From the NCBI RefSeq assembly GCF_020873875.1, contig NZ_JAHWGU010000009.1:247440-311439 (forward strand): 64,000 bases of DNA. The letters are read 5' to 3'. A program made the position numbers and the translations under genes. Under the pieces are notes generated by a model. It worked only from the letters and a program-made list of their open reading frames with translations. It did not search any database and was not told the DNA's origin. Below are positions 53,698-62,030 of this stretch, piece by piece; the first letter of the stretch is position 1; the number at the start of each line of letters is the position of its first letter. The stretch is from Actinoplanes sp. DH11. Its GTDB lineage: Bacteria; Actinomycetota; Actinomycetes; Mycobacteriales; Micromonosporaceae.

Positions 53698-55053
53698 TCA
53701 CAACACGGGCGGCGTGCTCTCGGCAGCCTCCCGGCGGAACGGGTCGCCGTAGAGCCGGAGGGCCCGCCGGGCGAACGCCTGCTGCTGGGTGGCCACTCGT
53801 TCCGATCTGCCCCGGCCCAGGAAGCTGACCGCCCAGTGCAGCACCGCGGTCACCCGGTTCTTGAAGCCGACCAGGTAGAACAGGTGCACCGCGACCCAGA
53901 CCACCCAGGCCGTGAAGCCGGACAGCCGGATCTTGCCGATGCTGGCGACCGCGGAGAACCGGGAGATCGTCGCGAGGCTGCCCTTGTCGAAGTACTTGAA
54001 CGGCTGCTTGTCCGGCTTGCCGGTGAGCCGGCGCTTGATCTGGTCGGCGGCGTGCCGGCCGCTCTGGATGGCGACCTGCGCCACACCGGGCAGCGGGCGG
54101 CCGTCCTCGCCGGCCAGGTTCATCAGGTCGCCGAGCACGAAGATCTCCGGGTGCCCGGGGACCGTGGTGTCCTTCTCCACCAGCACGCGGCCGGCCCGGT
54201 CGGTCTTGGCCCCGGTCGCCTCGGCCAGCCGGGTGGCGAGCGCCGGCGCGGCCACCCCGGCGGCCCACACCTTCGTCATCGTCGGGATCCGCTCGCGGCC
54301 CCGCTCCGACTCCACCTCGATGCCGGTGGCGTCCACCCCGACGACCTTGGTGTTCAGCATGACGTCGACGCCGAGCTTCGCCAGTTGCTGCTGTGCCCGC
54401 GACGACAGGTGGTCGCCGAACGTGTTGAGCACCGCGCCGACCGCGTCCACCAGGAGGATCCGGGACTTGGTCGTGTCGATGTGCCGGTACTGCGAGGGCA
54501 GCGTCCGGTGCGCCAGCTCGGCGATCTGCCCGGCCATCTCGGTGCCGGTCGGGCCGGCGCCGACCACCACGAAGGTCAGCCAGCGCTCCTTGTCCGCCGG
54601 GTCGGTCTGCAGGTCGGCCACCTCGAACGCCCCGAAGATCCGGGCACGCAGCTCCAGCGCGTCGTCGATGCTCTTCATGCCCGGCGCGAACTCGGCGAAC
54701 TCGTCGTTGCCGAAGTAGGACTGGGAGGCGCCGGCCGCCACGATGAGCGTGTCGTACTCCACCGTGTAGTCGATGCCGGGCCCGTTCACCGACACGACCT
54801 TGTTCTCGACGTCCACGTCCTGCACCCAGCCGAGCCGGACGTCCACGTTCTTCTGCCGCTTGAGCACCTCACGGATGGGCGGCGCCACCTCGCCCTCGGA
54901 CAGGATGCCGGTGGCCACCTGATAGAGCAGCGGCTGGAACAGGTGATAGGCCGTCCCGTTGATCAGGGTGATGTCGACGTCGGCGCGGCGGAGCGCCTTG
55001 ATGGCGAAGAGCCCGCCGAACCCGGCTCCGACGACCACGACCCGATGACGCAT
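53698..55053 (-). CDS. ndh: Type II NADH dehydrogenase (NDH-2)
   Basis: 451 residues. FAD-binding VVVVGAGFGGLFAIKAL at the very N-terminus, NAD-binding FVVVGAGPTGTEMAGQIAEL, and the C-terminal FAD contact FVLGDLMNLAG plus QSGRHAADQIKRRL. The last 110 residues contain an amphipathic membrane-binding region (FTAWVVWVAVHLFYLVGFKN). Non-proton-pumping oxidation of NADH by quinone. ATG 55053 has AGGAGTC upstream; a longer frame to 55119 has no ribosome site. Confidence 0.93.
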   Translation of the reverse strand: MRHRVVVVGAGFGGLFAIKALRRADVDITLINGTAYHLFQPLLYQVATGILSEGEVAPPIREVLKRQKNVDVRLGWVQDVDVENKVVSVNGPGIDYTVEYDTLIVAAGASQSYFGNDEFAEFAPGMKSIDDALELRARIFGAFEVADLQTDPADKERWLTFVVVGAGPTGTEMAGQIAELAHRTLPSQYRHIDTTKSRILLVDAVGAVLNTFGDHLSSRAQQQLAKLGVDVMLNTKVVGVDATGIEVESERGRERIPTMTKVWAAGVAAPALATRLAEATGAKTDRAGRVLVEKDTTVPGHPEIFVLGDLMNLAGEDGRPLPGVAQVAIQSGRHAADQIKRRLTGKPDKQPFKYFDKGSLATISRFSAVASIGKIRLSGFTAWVVWVAVHLFYLVGFKNRVTAVLHWAVSFLGRGRSERVATQQQAFARRALRLYGDPFRREAAESTPPVL

Positions 55054-55125
55054 GCTGACTCCTAGCGTTGAGGCACTCGCGTTCCACACTGGTATGCCCC
55101 CGCCTTGATCGGAAGTCACCTGCGA

Positions 55126-55542
55126 TCAGGGATGCAGCGTGGACGCGCGCGCCAGCCAGCGGGCCACCACGGCGAGCTCGTCCGGGGTGAAGTCCTCGGT
55201 CAGGTGCGCGTTCAGGTCGCGGACCACGGCTTTCGCCGTGGTCGCCGCCTCGCGCCCGAGCGGCGTGAGCGAGAGACGGACCGCCCGGGCGTCGGTCTCG
55301 TCAGGACTCTTCGTCACAAAACCGGACTTCTCCAGTCGGCTGATCAGGCCCGACATTCCGGACGGTGACGCGCACAACGCCGCTGTGACATCGCCCACCA
55401 GGGCGTTGTCGTGGGCGGCCAGGTGGAAGAGGACGCCGGCGCCGGCCGCGCCGATCCCGGTCCCGCCCGCTCGGGCGTCGATCCAGCGGCGAACCGCGCG
55501 TTCGGCGGTCATCATCTCGAAGACGAGCCGGGGCGATGTCAT
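55126..55542 (-). CDS. MarR-family transcriptional regulator
   Basis: 138 residues. The winged helix spans LVGDVTAALCASPSGMSGLI, SRLEKSGFVTKSPDETDARA and the wing AVRLSLTPLGREAA, the usual MarR pattern. It lies 12 bp downstream of the hydrolase gene on the same strand, so they form an operon. The two palindromes at 56393-56436 upstream of the hydrolase are likely its operators. Confidence 0.9.
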   Translation of the reverse strand: MTSPRLVFEMMTAERAVRRWIDARAGGTGIGAAGAGVLFHLAAHDNALVGDVTAALCASPSGMSGLISRLEKSGFVTKSPDETDARAVRLSLTPLGREAATTAKAVVRDLNAHLTEDFTPDELAVVARWLARASTLHP

Positions 55543-55554
55543 CCGGTGATTGTC

Positions 55555-56400
55555 TCAGTGGCTCTGTTTCTGCAGCCAGGTGAGCAGCTCCGGCCACAGG
55601 GTGTCGCGGACGCCGCGCCGCAGGAAACCGTGGTGGCCGATCGCGTCCACCCCGCCGTCGGCCGGGGAATACGTGCGGCGCTCCACCTCTGCCGAGGTCA
55701 GATGGCCGGTCAGCTGGTCGATCGCCGCGGCGGTGGCCCATTTGTCGTCGGTGAACCCGATCGCCAGGACCGGCCCGGTGACCGTGGCGGCTCGTTCGGC
55801 GGCGCGCACGGCCGGGTCGTCGAAGAAGTAGCCGTCCAGCCGGGCCCACGCGCCCCACTGGGTCATCGCGGCCGCCGGGATGTCCTCGCCGAGGCCGAGG
55901 CGGCGCGCCGGCACGTAACCGAGCACGGCCGCCAGCGCGGGGCCGAGCAGGTGCAGGACGAGGCGGACGCGGCGGCGCTCGGCGGGGTCGGGGACGGCGC
56001 GCACCGACGCGGCGTGCGAGGCGAGCAGGACGAGGCCGGCGAGGCCGGCGGTCCCGCTGCCCAGGGCCAGCGCGTGACCGCCGACGCTGTGCCCGACGGC
56101 GAGCCGGGGCAGGCCGGGGAAGCGGGCGTCGGTCCACTCCGCGACGGCCGGCACGTCGTGGTCGATCCAGTCGCGCATGCCGATCGCGCGGTTCGCCCGC
56201 GGTGAGCCGGACCGGCCGGTGCCCCGGTAGTCGTAGGTGACCGTGGCGATGCCGTTCTCCGCCAGGTAGGTCGCGAAGGCGGTGTAGAACCGTTCGGGCG
56301 TCGCGGTCGCCGGGTGGATGACCAGCGCGGCCGCGGGCGGCTCGTCCGGTTCCCGCAGCGTGCCGGCGATCGGCCCGATCCGGACCTCAGTAGTTCGCAT
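55555..56400 (-). CDS. Alpha/beta hydrolase (serine aminopeptidase S33-like)
   Basis: 281 residues. Oxyanion/N-terminal strands ALVIHPATATPERFY and the DYRGTGRSG segment, nucleophile elbow GHSVGG, Asp in GFTDDKWAT and His in GHHGFLR near the C-terminus: a complete triad. Substrate unknown; MarR-controlled hydrolases often act on esters or xenobiotics. The start codon ATG 56400 lies within operator 1, so the transcript may be leaderless (TATCTT on this strand eight bases upstream). Confidence 0.88.
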   Translation of the reverse strand: MRTTEVRIGPIAGTLREPDEPPAAALVIHPATATPERFYTAFATYLAENGIATVTYDYRGTGRSGSPRANRAIGMRDWIDHDVPAVAEWTDARFPGLPRLAVGHSVGGHALALGSGTAGLAGLVLLASHAASVRAVPDPAERRRVRLVLHLLGPALAAVLGYVPARRLGLGEDIPAAAMTQWGAWARLDGYFFDDPAVRAAERAATVTGPVLAIGFTDDKWATAAAIDQLTGHLTSAEVERRTYSPADGGVDAIGHHGFLRRGVRDTLWPELLTWLQKQSH

Positions 56401-56406
56401 GCGAAC
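56393..56406. promoter_or_regulatory. MarR-type operator 1
   Basis: Perfect 14-bp palindrome GTTCGCATGCGAAC covering the start codon of the hydrolase gene. Confidence 0.8.
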
Positions 56407-56422
56407 AAGATAGCGGAATTAA

Positions 56423-56436
56423 GTTCGCATGCGAAC
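56423..56436. promoter_or_regulatory. MarR-type operator 2
   Basis: A second identical GTTCGCATGCGAAC, 30 bp (about three helical turns) from the first, extended to 16 bp by outer A/T. It abuts the -35 region of the divergent rhaM gene, so one regulator could control both directions. Confidence 0.8.
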
Positions 56437-56471
56437 TACTGGTCCGACGCCGGGGCAGGCATAATCCCGGC

Positions 56472-56807
56472 ATGACGCGCGTCTGCTTCACCCTCCAGGT
56501 CGACCCGGCCAAGCTGGACGCCTACCGCGCGGCGCACGCCGCGGTGTGGCCGGACATGCTGCGGGCGCTCGCCGACACCGGCTGGCACGACTACCGGCTG
56601 TTCCTGCGGCCGGACGGGCTGCTCGTCGGCTTCCTGGAGACCGACGACTTCGCGGCGGCGCAGGCGGCGATGGCGCGGACCGAGGTCAACGCCCGCTGGC
56701 AGGCCGCCATGGCCGACTTCTTCCCGGCCCTGGGTGAGGCGCGGCCGGACGAGGGCATGCTCGTCCTGGAGCAGGTGTTCCACCTCGAGGAACAGCTCGG
56801 CGGCTGA
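56472..56807 (+). CDS. rhaM: L-rhamnose mutarotase
   Basis: 111 residues, the family length. The motif pattern is complete: VCFTLQVDPAKLDAYRAAH, the catalytic-His segment AAHAAVWPDMLRAL, WHDYRLFLRPDGLLVGFLE and VNARWQAAMADFF. It interconverts anomers of L-rhamnose. A -10 CATAAT (56460-56465) six bases before ATG suggests a leaderless message. Its last codons and the 3' gap (about 56793-56838) hold three copies of a 16-bp repeat GCTCGGCGGCTGATCG. Confidence 0.88.
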   Translation: MTRVCFTLQVDPAKLDAYRAAHAAVWPDMLRALADTGWHDYRLFLRPDGLLVGFLETDDFAAAQAAMARTEVNARWQAAMADFFPALGEARPDEGMLVLEQVFHLEEQLGG

Positions 56808-56883
56808 TCGGCTCGGCGGCTGATCGGCTCGGCGGCTGGCGGCGAGTGCCTACCGTGAGCGTATCGTGGACTGAGAGGTGTCG

Positions 56884-59016
56884 ATGCGCCGTATTCCCCG
56901 CTCGCTGCTGACCGTCGAGGCCGTCCTCCGGCTGGTCGCCGTCCTGATGGCCGCGCTCATCGTGGTGCGCGTGCTCTTCGCCGGCGCCGACGGACTGCGC
57001 ACCATCATCCTGGTCGTCAGTTCGACCGGCGCGATCTTCGCCGTGGGGTACATGATCACGATAGGCCGCGCGCTCGTGGCCGACGCGGCGGCGCGGGCCG
57101 ACCCGGACTCGCCGCTGCCCGCCGTCCTGGCGCAGCGGACCCCGGCCCCGCTGCTGGCCCTGCTCGCGCTGGTGATCCTGGTGGTGCACGCCGGCATCAC
57201 CGGGTACGTCGGCGTGTGGACGATCCTGGTCGCGGTCCTGCTGGCCGCCGTCGCCGCCCTGCTCAGCTCCAACCTGCGGCTCGTCGCCCTGATCGGTGGC
57301 ACGGCCGTGGCGTTCGCGATCGCCACCGTCTTCGTCGAGAACGCGTTCGACGGCAGCGCCGAGGCCCGCGCACTGGCCGTCTCGGTGGCCGGGGTGGTGC
57401 TGCCCGTGCTGGTCTCCGACAAGCTGAGCAGCGTCGTCAAACTGCCGCCCCTGACCGCCACCCACAACGTGATCCTGGCCGTGCTCACCCTGACGCTGGG
57501 CTTCCTCGGCTGGACCCGGGAGGACTGGCTCCCCGGCGTGGCGAACGGGTGCTACACGCTGCCGACCTCCACCGGGATCACGATGCTGCGGGCCACGTCC
57601 GACGGGTCCCGCTGCTACGGGCTGCTCGACACCCACGACGCCGGCGTGTTCGCCTCGCCGGCGTTCGGCAAGGACCCGGTCACCGTCAAGCTCCAGCAGG
57701 CGATCTTCAAGAACAACCGGCCGCTGAAGGACGGCGACCTGACGGTGGTGTGGATGGGCGCGCTCTCCTGCGACCCGCTGCCGGGGGACCGGACCCGGTG
57801 CGCGGACGGCCGGGACTACCCGTCCGAGCGCGACCAGTTGCGGGCGCTGCTGTTCGCGCAGACCCATCTGCGCGACGTGCACGTGGTGATCGCCGATGCC
57901 ACCCAGGACGTCCGGCACGCCGACGACATCGCCAAAATGATCATCGAGCGGCGGGCCGCGCTCGGCTCGCGGCTCGTGGTGATCGGCGGCGGCGACAGCC
58001 GGGACACCACGCAGCGGGCGATCAACCGGCTGCTCGACGCCGGCATCCCGTTCATCGCGCCCAACCTGCTCGCCGACCTCGGCGCACCCGGCAGACCGTT
58101 CGTCGACCGGCCCGGTTACCTCCAGCTGGCGCCGAGCAACCTGGACTACGCCAAGGACACCGTCGCCCGGTTGCGGCAGCGGTTCCCGGAGGGCTTCCGG
58201 CTCGACGCGTACGCGCAGCCGAACCCCACCGACCTCTACACCACCTCGCTGGTCAACGACCTGCTGGCAGCCGTCAAGCAGCCGCCCGGCGCGACCGCTC
58301 GGCACGTCGCCTCCCTGGACGCGGTCACCTGCGACGCCGGTACCGTCCTCTTCTTCGCCGACCGGTGGACCCGGTTCGCCGAGTTCGTCCAGCGGATCAA
58401 GGACGTCTGCGGGCATGAGCGGCCCCGGATGGTGATCGCGGACGGCTCGGTGGGTCGTTTCATGGCGAACTACGAGCTCCGGGCGGTGAGCAACGCCGAC
58501 TGGCCGGTCGACTACTACGTCGGCGGTCCCGGCTGCTCCGACCTGAGCCCCGCGATGTACACGACGCTGACCGAGCAGATGTACCGCTCCCGGGACGCGC
58601 TGGGGCTGCACCCCGGCGAGGTCTTCGCGTGCGCCGACCGGGCCGCCGGCGCCCGCGACCGGCAACTGATCGGAGCCTGCACCCTGGACGCCGCGGTGAA
58701 GCTGCAGAGCCAGCCGTGCCGGCCCAACGACCTCGGCAACTTCCTCATCCCGGCGTGGGATGCGGTGCTGCTCGCCGACGCGTTGCTGCCGGCGAAGCCG
58801 GTGCCGCTGACCGAGCTGCGGCTGGCGCCGACCACCCTCTCCACCGGGGCGCGGGCCGAGGTGTCGCAGGGCCGGTTACGCCGGCCGACGGTCCCGGTGC
58901 TGCTCTGGCACGTGGATCCGCTCAACGACCCCAGCCGCATCTGGGAGCGCCCCAGCGACGACCTGCGGCTGGACACCGACCCCACCGGGCCGGTAGTGGT
59001 GGGCAATGGCCGCTGA
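56884..59016 (+). CDS. Seven-TM membrane protein with a type 1 periplasmic-binding-like domain
   Basis: 710 residues. The first 220 hold about seven hydrophobic segments (VEAVLRLVAVLMAALIVV, TIILVVSSTGAIFAVGYMI, PLLALLALVILVVHAGI and so on). From about residue 235 the protein is soluble and predicted outside: DLTVVWMGALSCDPLPG, VHVVIADATQDVRHADDIAK, LVVIGGGDSRDTTQRAINRL, GIPFIAPNLLADLG, then a second lobe with MVIADGSVGRFMANYEL. This is the two-lobed PBP1 fold of amino-acid-binding receptors, with several Cys pairs. ATG 56884 with GAGAGG was preferred over GTG 56878. Function unknown, possibly a ligand receptor. Confidence 0.75.
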   Translation: MRRIPRSLLTVEAVLRLVAVLMAALIVVRVLFAGADGLRTIILVVSSTGAIFAVGYMITIGRALVADAAARADPDSPLPAVLAQRTPAPLLALLALVILVVHAGITGYVGVWTILVAVLLAAVAALLSSNLRLVALIGGTAVAFAIATVFVENAFDGSAEARALAVSVAGVVLPVLVSDKLSSVVKLPPLTATHNVILAVLTLTLGFLGWTREDWLPGVANGCYTLPTSTGITMLRATSDGSRCYGLLDTHDAGVFASPAFGKDPVTVKLQQAIFKNNRPLKDGDLTVVWMGALSCDPLPGDRTRCADGRDYPSERDQLRALLFAQTHLRDVHVVIADATQDVRHADDIAKMIIERRAALGSRLVVIGGGDSRDTTQRAINRLLDAGIPFIAPNLLADLGAPGRPFVDRPGYLQLAPSNLDYAKDTVARLRQRFPEGFRLDAYAQPNPTDLYTTSLVNDLLAAVKQPPGATARHVASLDAVTCDAGTVLFFADRWTRFAEFVQRIKDVCGHERPRMVIADGSVGRFMANYELRAVSNADWPVDYYVGGPGCSDLSPAMYTTLTEQMYRSRDALGLHPGEVFACADRAAGARDRQLIGACTLDAAVKLQSQPCRPNDLGNFLIPAWDAVLLADALLPAKPVPLTELRLAPTTLSTGARAEVSQGRLRRPTVPVLLWHVDPLNDPSRIWERPSDDLRLDTDPTGPVVVGNGR

Positions 59017-59341
59017 CCCGCCCGACCCGCACGTGCACGTGGACGCCCGGCTGGGCGGGGAGGTGGTGGCGCGCGACATGCTGGCGTCGGCGTTCGGCCT
59101 GGCGGCCGATCTGCCCTCGGAGGTGCGGACCGGGTGCGGCCGGCGGGTCGCCCGGGCGATGACGGCGGTACGGCCGGAGAGCGTCACCTGCCTGCCCTGC
59201 CGCGAGTTCGCGCGGGACGCCCACGAACGGCTCGCCGAGCAGGTGGAGACCCTGGGCGCGATGCCGGGCAGCACGGTCAGCCCGGAACAGGCCGCGGCGG
59301 CGGCGGCCAGCCATCGCGACCGCGCGGCCCGGTTCCGGTGA
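59006..59341 (+). CDS. Small hypothetical protein with CxxC motif
   Basis: 111 residues, overlapping the preceding gene by 11 bp and so probably co-translated. It contains TGCGRR and VTCLPCREFARD, a possible zinc-binding Cys set, and a helical C-terminus (AHERLAEQVETLGAMPG). No family recognised. Confidence 0.65.
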   Translation: MAADPPDPHVHVDARLGGEVVARDMLASAFGLAADLPSEVRTGCGRRVARAMTAVRPESVTCLPCREFARDAHERLAEQVETLGAMPGSTVSPEQAAAAAASHRDRAARFR

Positions 59342-59651
59342 GCGGCCGTCCCTGACCGGCCGGTCCGGTCCGGATGAGCGGGCCGTGCCCGGCCGGTCCG
59401 GTCCGGCCCGGATGAGCGGTCCGTGGCCGGCCGGGCACTCGTCGAGCAGCAGGTGGCGCCAGGCGTCGGTCGTGGTGGCCAGCGCCACGTCCCGGTCCAC
59501 CGTCCAGCCCGCCACGAACCAGCGGCGGCGGAGGTTCGCCACGCGGTCACCCTAGCGAGATCCGGCAATTCGCCTGCCGTACGGGATCGAAGTATGTAAC
59601 ACAAACGATGTACGTTACCGTCGCCAGTTCGACAGCGAAGGGTGGTACACC
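59342..59651. other. Intergenic region with tandem repeat and divergent fragment
   Basis: Between 59350 and 59430 a unit of about 38 bp containing GGCCGGTCCGGTCCGG and GATGAGCGG is repeated. On the minus strand 59342-59542 encodes a protein-like N-terminus (NLRRRWFVAGWTVDRDVALA) that decays into the repeat, possibly a broken gene. The promoter of the next operon should lie at 59560-59650, where GTAAC-N13-GTTAC forms an inverted repeat. Confidence 0.45.
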
Positions 59652-60713
59652 GTGACGACGTCCATGGACCGGACCGCGGCGGAGCCGGTGACCGTGCCGT
59701 TCAGCGCGCGGGAACGATGGACGCTCGTCGTCGCCGCCGCCTGGCTGGTGATCGGATTGCAGCTCGACGCCTACGCGCACGCCACCACCCCGGAACTGGA
59801 GACGTTCTGGACACCGTGGCACGGCGTCCTCTACTCCGGCATCGCGGCCTCCGGGTTCACGCTGCTCTGGATCATGCGGTCCCGGTTGCCCGGCGTGCCC
59901 ACGTACGCCTCCCTGCTCGCCCTGCCCAACGCCCTGCGCATCCCGCTCGGGGGCATGGCCGCGCTCCTGGTCGGCGGTGGCATGGACACGCTGTGGCACA
60001 ACGTGTTCGGCATTGAGCAGGACATGGAGATCTTCATCAGCCCGAGCCACGAGTTCATCATCCTCGGCATGGTGCTGGTCGCCGCGGGGCCGGTGCTCAT
60101 GCAGGCGACCGTGCCCGGCCGGGAACTCGGGACCGGCGGCGGATTCCTGGTGGCGACCGCGGCGCTCTTCGCGGTACTGCCCGTGCACATCTACTCGCTG
60201 CACGCCTCGGCGATCGGCTTCCGGCACCTGGGCAGCGGCGCCGAACCGGTGCCGATCTTCTCGCCGGACGCGCAGCTCGTGCACGGCTACCTCTTCAGCA
60301 CCGTCCTGCTGCTGCTCCCGCTGATCCTGATCGGCCGCCGCTGGCGCCTGCCGATCGGCCTGCCGACCGCGCTGATCGCCGTGCCCGCCGCCCTGATGCA
60401 CCTGATGTTCGACTCCGAGGACTCCTGGTGGCCCGCGCTGACCCTGGCCGCCGCCTCGGTCGTCCTGGAAGCCGCGTTCCGGATCGCCGGCCGGGCCACC
60501 CGGGCCACGCTCGGCGTCAACGCCCGCTGGATCCTGCTCGGACTGATCGCCCCGCCGCTCGCCTGGGGCTCGGTCCTGGTCGTCGGCGGGATCGTGGAGG
60601 GCAGCGTCGGCTTCAACGTGCACATGGTCAGCGGGTTGCTGACGTTCACCGCCCTGACCGGGGTCGCCACCGTGCTCGTCGCGCGCAGCGTGCAGCACCT
60701 GCAAGCCGAGTGA
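59652..60713 (+). CDS. Polytopic membrane protein, His-containing
   Basis: 353 residues, GTG start, about eight membrane segments. Conserved-looking His/Asp/Glu clusters sit at helix ends: DAYAHATTPELETFWTPWHG, DTLWHNVFGIEQDMEIFISP, SHEFIILG and VHIYSLHASAIGF. These could bind metal. It is coupled to the next gene by a GTGA overlap; the three genes 59652-63440 form one operon. No named family recognised; a role in copper handling or membrane redox chemistry is possible because of the cupredoxin-like neighbour. Confidence 0.75.
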   Translation: MTTSMDRTAAEPVTVPFSARERWTLVVAAAWLVIGLQLDAYAHATTPELETFWTPWHGVLYSGIAASGFTLLWIMRSRLPGVPTYASLLALPNALRIPLGGMAALLVGGGMDTLWHNVFGIEQDMEIFISPSHEFIILGMVLVAAGPVLMQATVPGRELGTGGGFLVATAALFAVLPVHIYSLHASAIGFRHLGSGAEPVPIFSPDAQLVHGYLFSTVLLLLPLILIGRRWRLPIGLPTALIAVPAALMHLMFDSEDSWWPALTLAAASVVLEAAFRIAGRATRATLGVNARWILLGLIAPPLAWGSVLVVGGIVEGSVGFNVHMVSGLLTFTALTGVATVLVARSVQHLQAE

Positions 60714-62008
60714 GGGCGGCCACCCGGGCCCTCGCCGGTCTGTTCGCCCTGGTCCTGACGCTGCTGCTGACCCCGATGCCGGCCCGGGCGCACGCCGGCG
60801 GGCTCACCGCCACCGACGCGCGCGGGCGGGTCGTCGCGGTCACCCCGGCCGTACCCGGCCTCTCCGTGGTCGCGATCGAGGACGGCGCCCGGCTGCGGCT
60901 GCGCAACGGCACCACCGCACCGATCACCGTGACCGCCGGGGGCGGGCCGGCCACCCCGGCCGTCGTCGCCCCCGGTGAGACGCTTACCTGGATCGACACC
61001 CGGGCCACCCCGGACGGCCGGCGGGTCGCGGCGGGGCGCTCGGTCCCGTTCACGGTGCCCCTGACGATCGGCTCGTCGCCGGTTCCCGGGACCGGGGCGT
61101 CGCCGGTTCCGGTGGCCGGTTCGTCCTCGGTTGTCGTGAGCGGGGTGCTCACCGGCGCGGCGCCGCCGGTCGCGGTCCTCTGGTGGGCGGCCGCCGTGCT
61201 CGCCTGCGCGGCCGTGATCGTGGCAGCCCGGCGGCTGGCCCGCGGCGACGTGCTGCTCTGCGTCGCCGGCCTGATCGCCGCGGCGGCCTCGGCCGCCCAC
61301 GTGGCCGGGTCCACCCTGGCCGTCGAGTCGGCACCGCTGGCCGGCACATTCCTCAGTGCCGCCGGGATCAACCTGCTGGCCTGGCCGCTGATCGTCGGCG
61401 GCGCGGTGACGGCACTGCGCGGCCGGCCGGCGGGAGTCCTCGCGGTCTGCGGCGGCGCCGCCCTCACCGCGGTCTTCGTGCTGCCCGACGTCACCTCGTT
61501 CCACCGGGCGGTGCTGCCGTTCGCCGGGCCCGGCACCGTCGAACGCGCGCTTGTCGCCCTCGCGCTCGGCCTCGGTGCGGGCGTCGCGGTGACGGGGGCG
61601 GGCGTGTTGCGTACCCTCGCCCGTCAGCCCGCCGCCCTCCTGCTCGTCGGCACGCTCTCCCTCGGTGGCGTCCTCGTCCTCGGCGGCTGCACCCAGGCCC
61701 CGGCGGTGCGAGCGGCCCAGCCGTCCGGGTGCGGGTCGGCCGCGCCGGACGCCGTACCCCTGAATGTCGCCCTGCGTGACGGCCGCGCGGAACCCGCGCC
61801 GCAGCGGGTGACCGTGCCCGCCGGCCGCACCGTCCTGCTGGGCGTGACCGCTGACGTGGCCGCCGAGGTGCACGTACACGGCTACGACCTGGTCTACCCC
61901 ATTGCGGCCGGTCGGTCCGCGTGCGTGCTCTTCGCCGCCGACCGGGTCGGCCTGTTCGACGTGGAGGCACACCCGGAGACGCTGCTGATGCAGATCGAGG
62001 TCCGGTGA
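60710..62008 (+). CDS. Membrane protein with C-terminal cupredoxin-like domain
   Basis: 432 residues from GTG 60710. A signal peptide (ALAGLFALVLTLLLTPMPARA) leads to an extracellular beta domain (HAGGLTATDARGRVVAVTPA). Six or so membrane helices fill the middle, and a C-terminal domain of about 90 residues reads VTVPAGRTVLLGVTADVAAE, VHVHGYDLVYP and ends HPETLLMQIEV. That last domain looks like a cupredoxin (His-x-His and late His-Pro), preceded by a lipobox-like LGGCTQ inside the chain. Function unknown. Confidence 0.75.
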   Translation: MRAATRALAGLFALVLTLLLTPMPARAHAGGLTATDARGRVVAVTPAVPGLSVVAIEDGARLRLRNGTTAPITVTAGGGPATPAVVAPGETLTWIDTRATPDGRRVAAGRSVPFTVPLTIGSSPVPGTGASPVPVAGSSSVVVSGVLTGAAPPVAVLWWAAAVLACAAVIVAARRLARGDVLLCVAGLIAAAASAAHVAGSTLAVESAPLAGTFLSAAGINLLAWPLIVGGAVTALRGRPAGVLAVCGGAALTAVFVLPDVTSFHRAVLPFAGPGTVERALVALALGLGAGVAVTGAGVLRTLARQPAALLLVGTLSLGGVLVLGGCTQAPAVRAAQPSGCGSAAPDAVPLNVALRDGRAEPAPQRVTVPAGRTVLLGVTADVAAEVHVHGYDLVYPIAAGRSACVLFAADRVGLFDVEAHPETLLMQIEVR

Positions 62009-62030
62009 TCGTGATGCGGATCGAGGTCCG

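Noticed and set aside
58876..59604. Minus-strand gene over the end of the PBP1-like gene and the CxxC protein
   Set aside because: Only the first 50 or so codons look protein-like. The remainder runs through repeats and antisense to real genes, so at best it is a decayed fragment.
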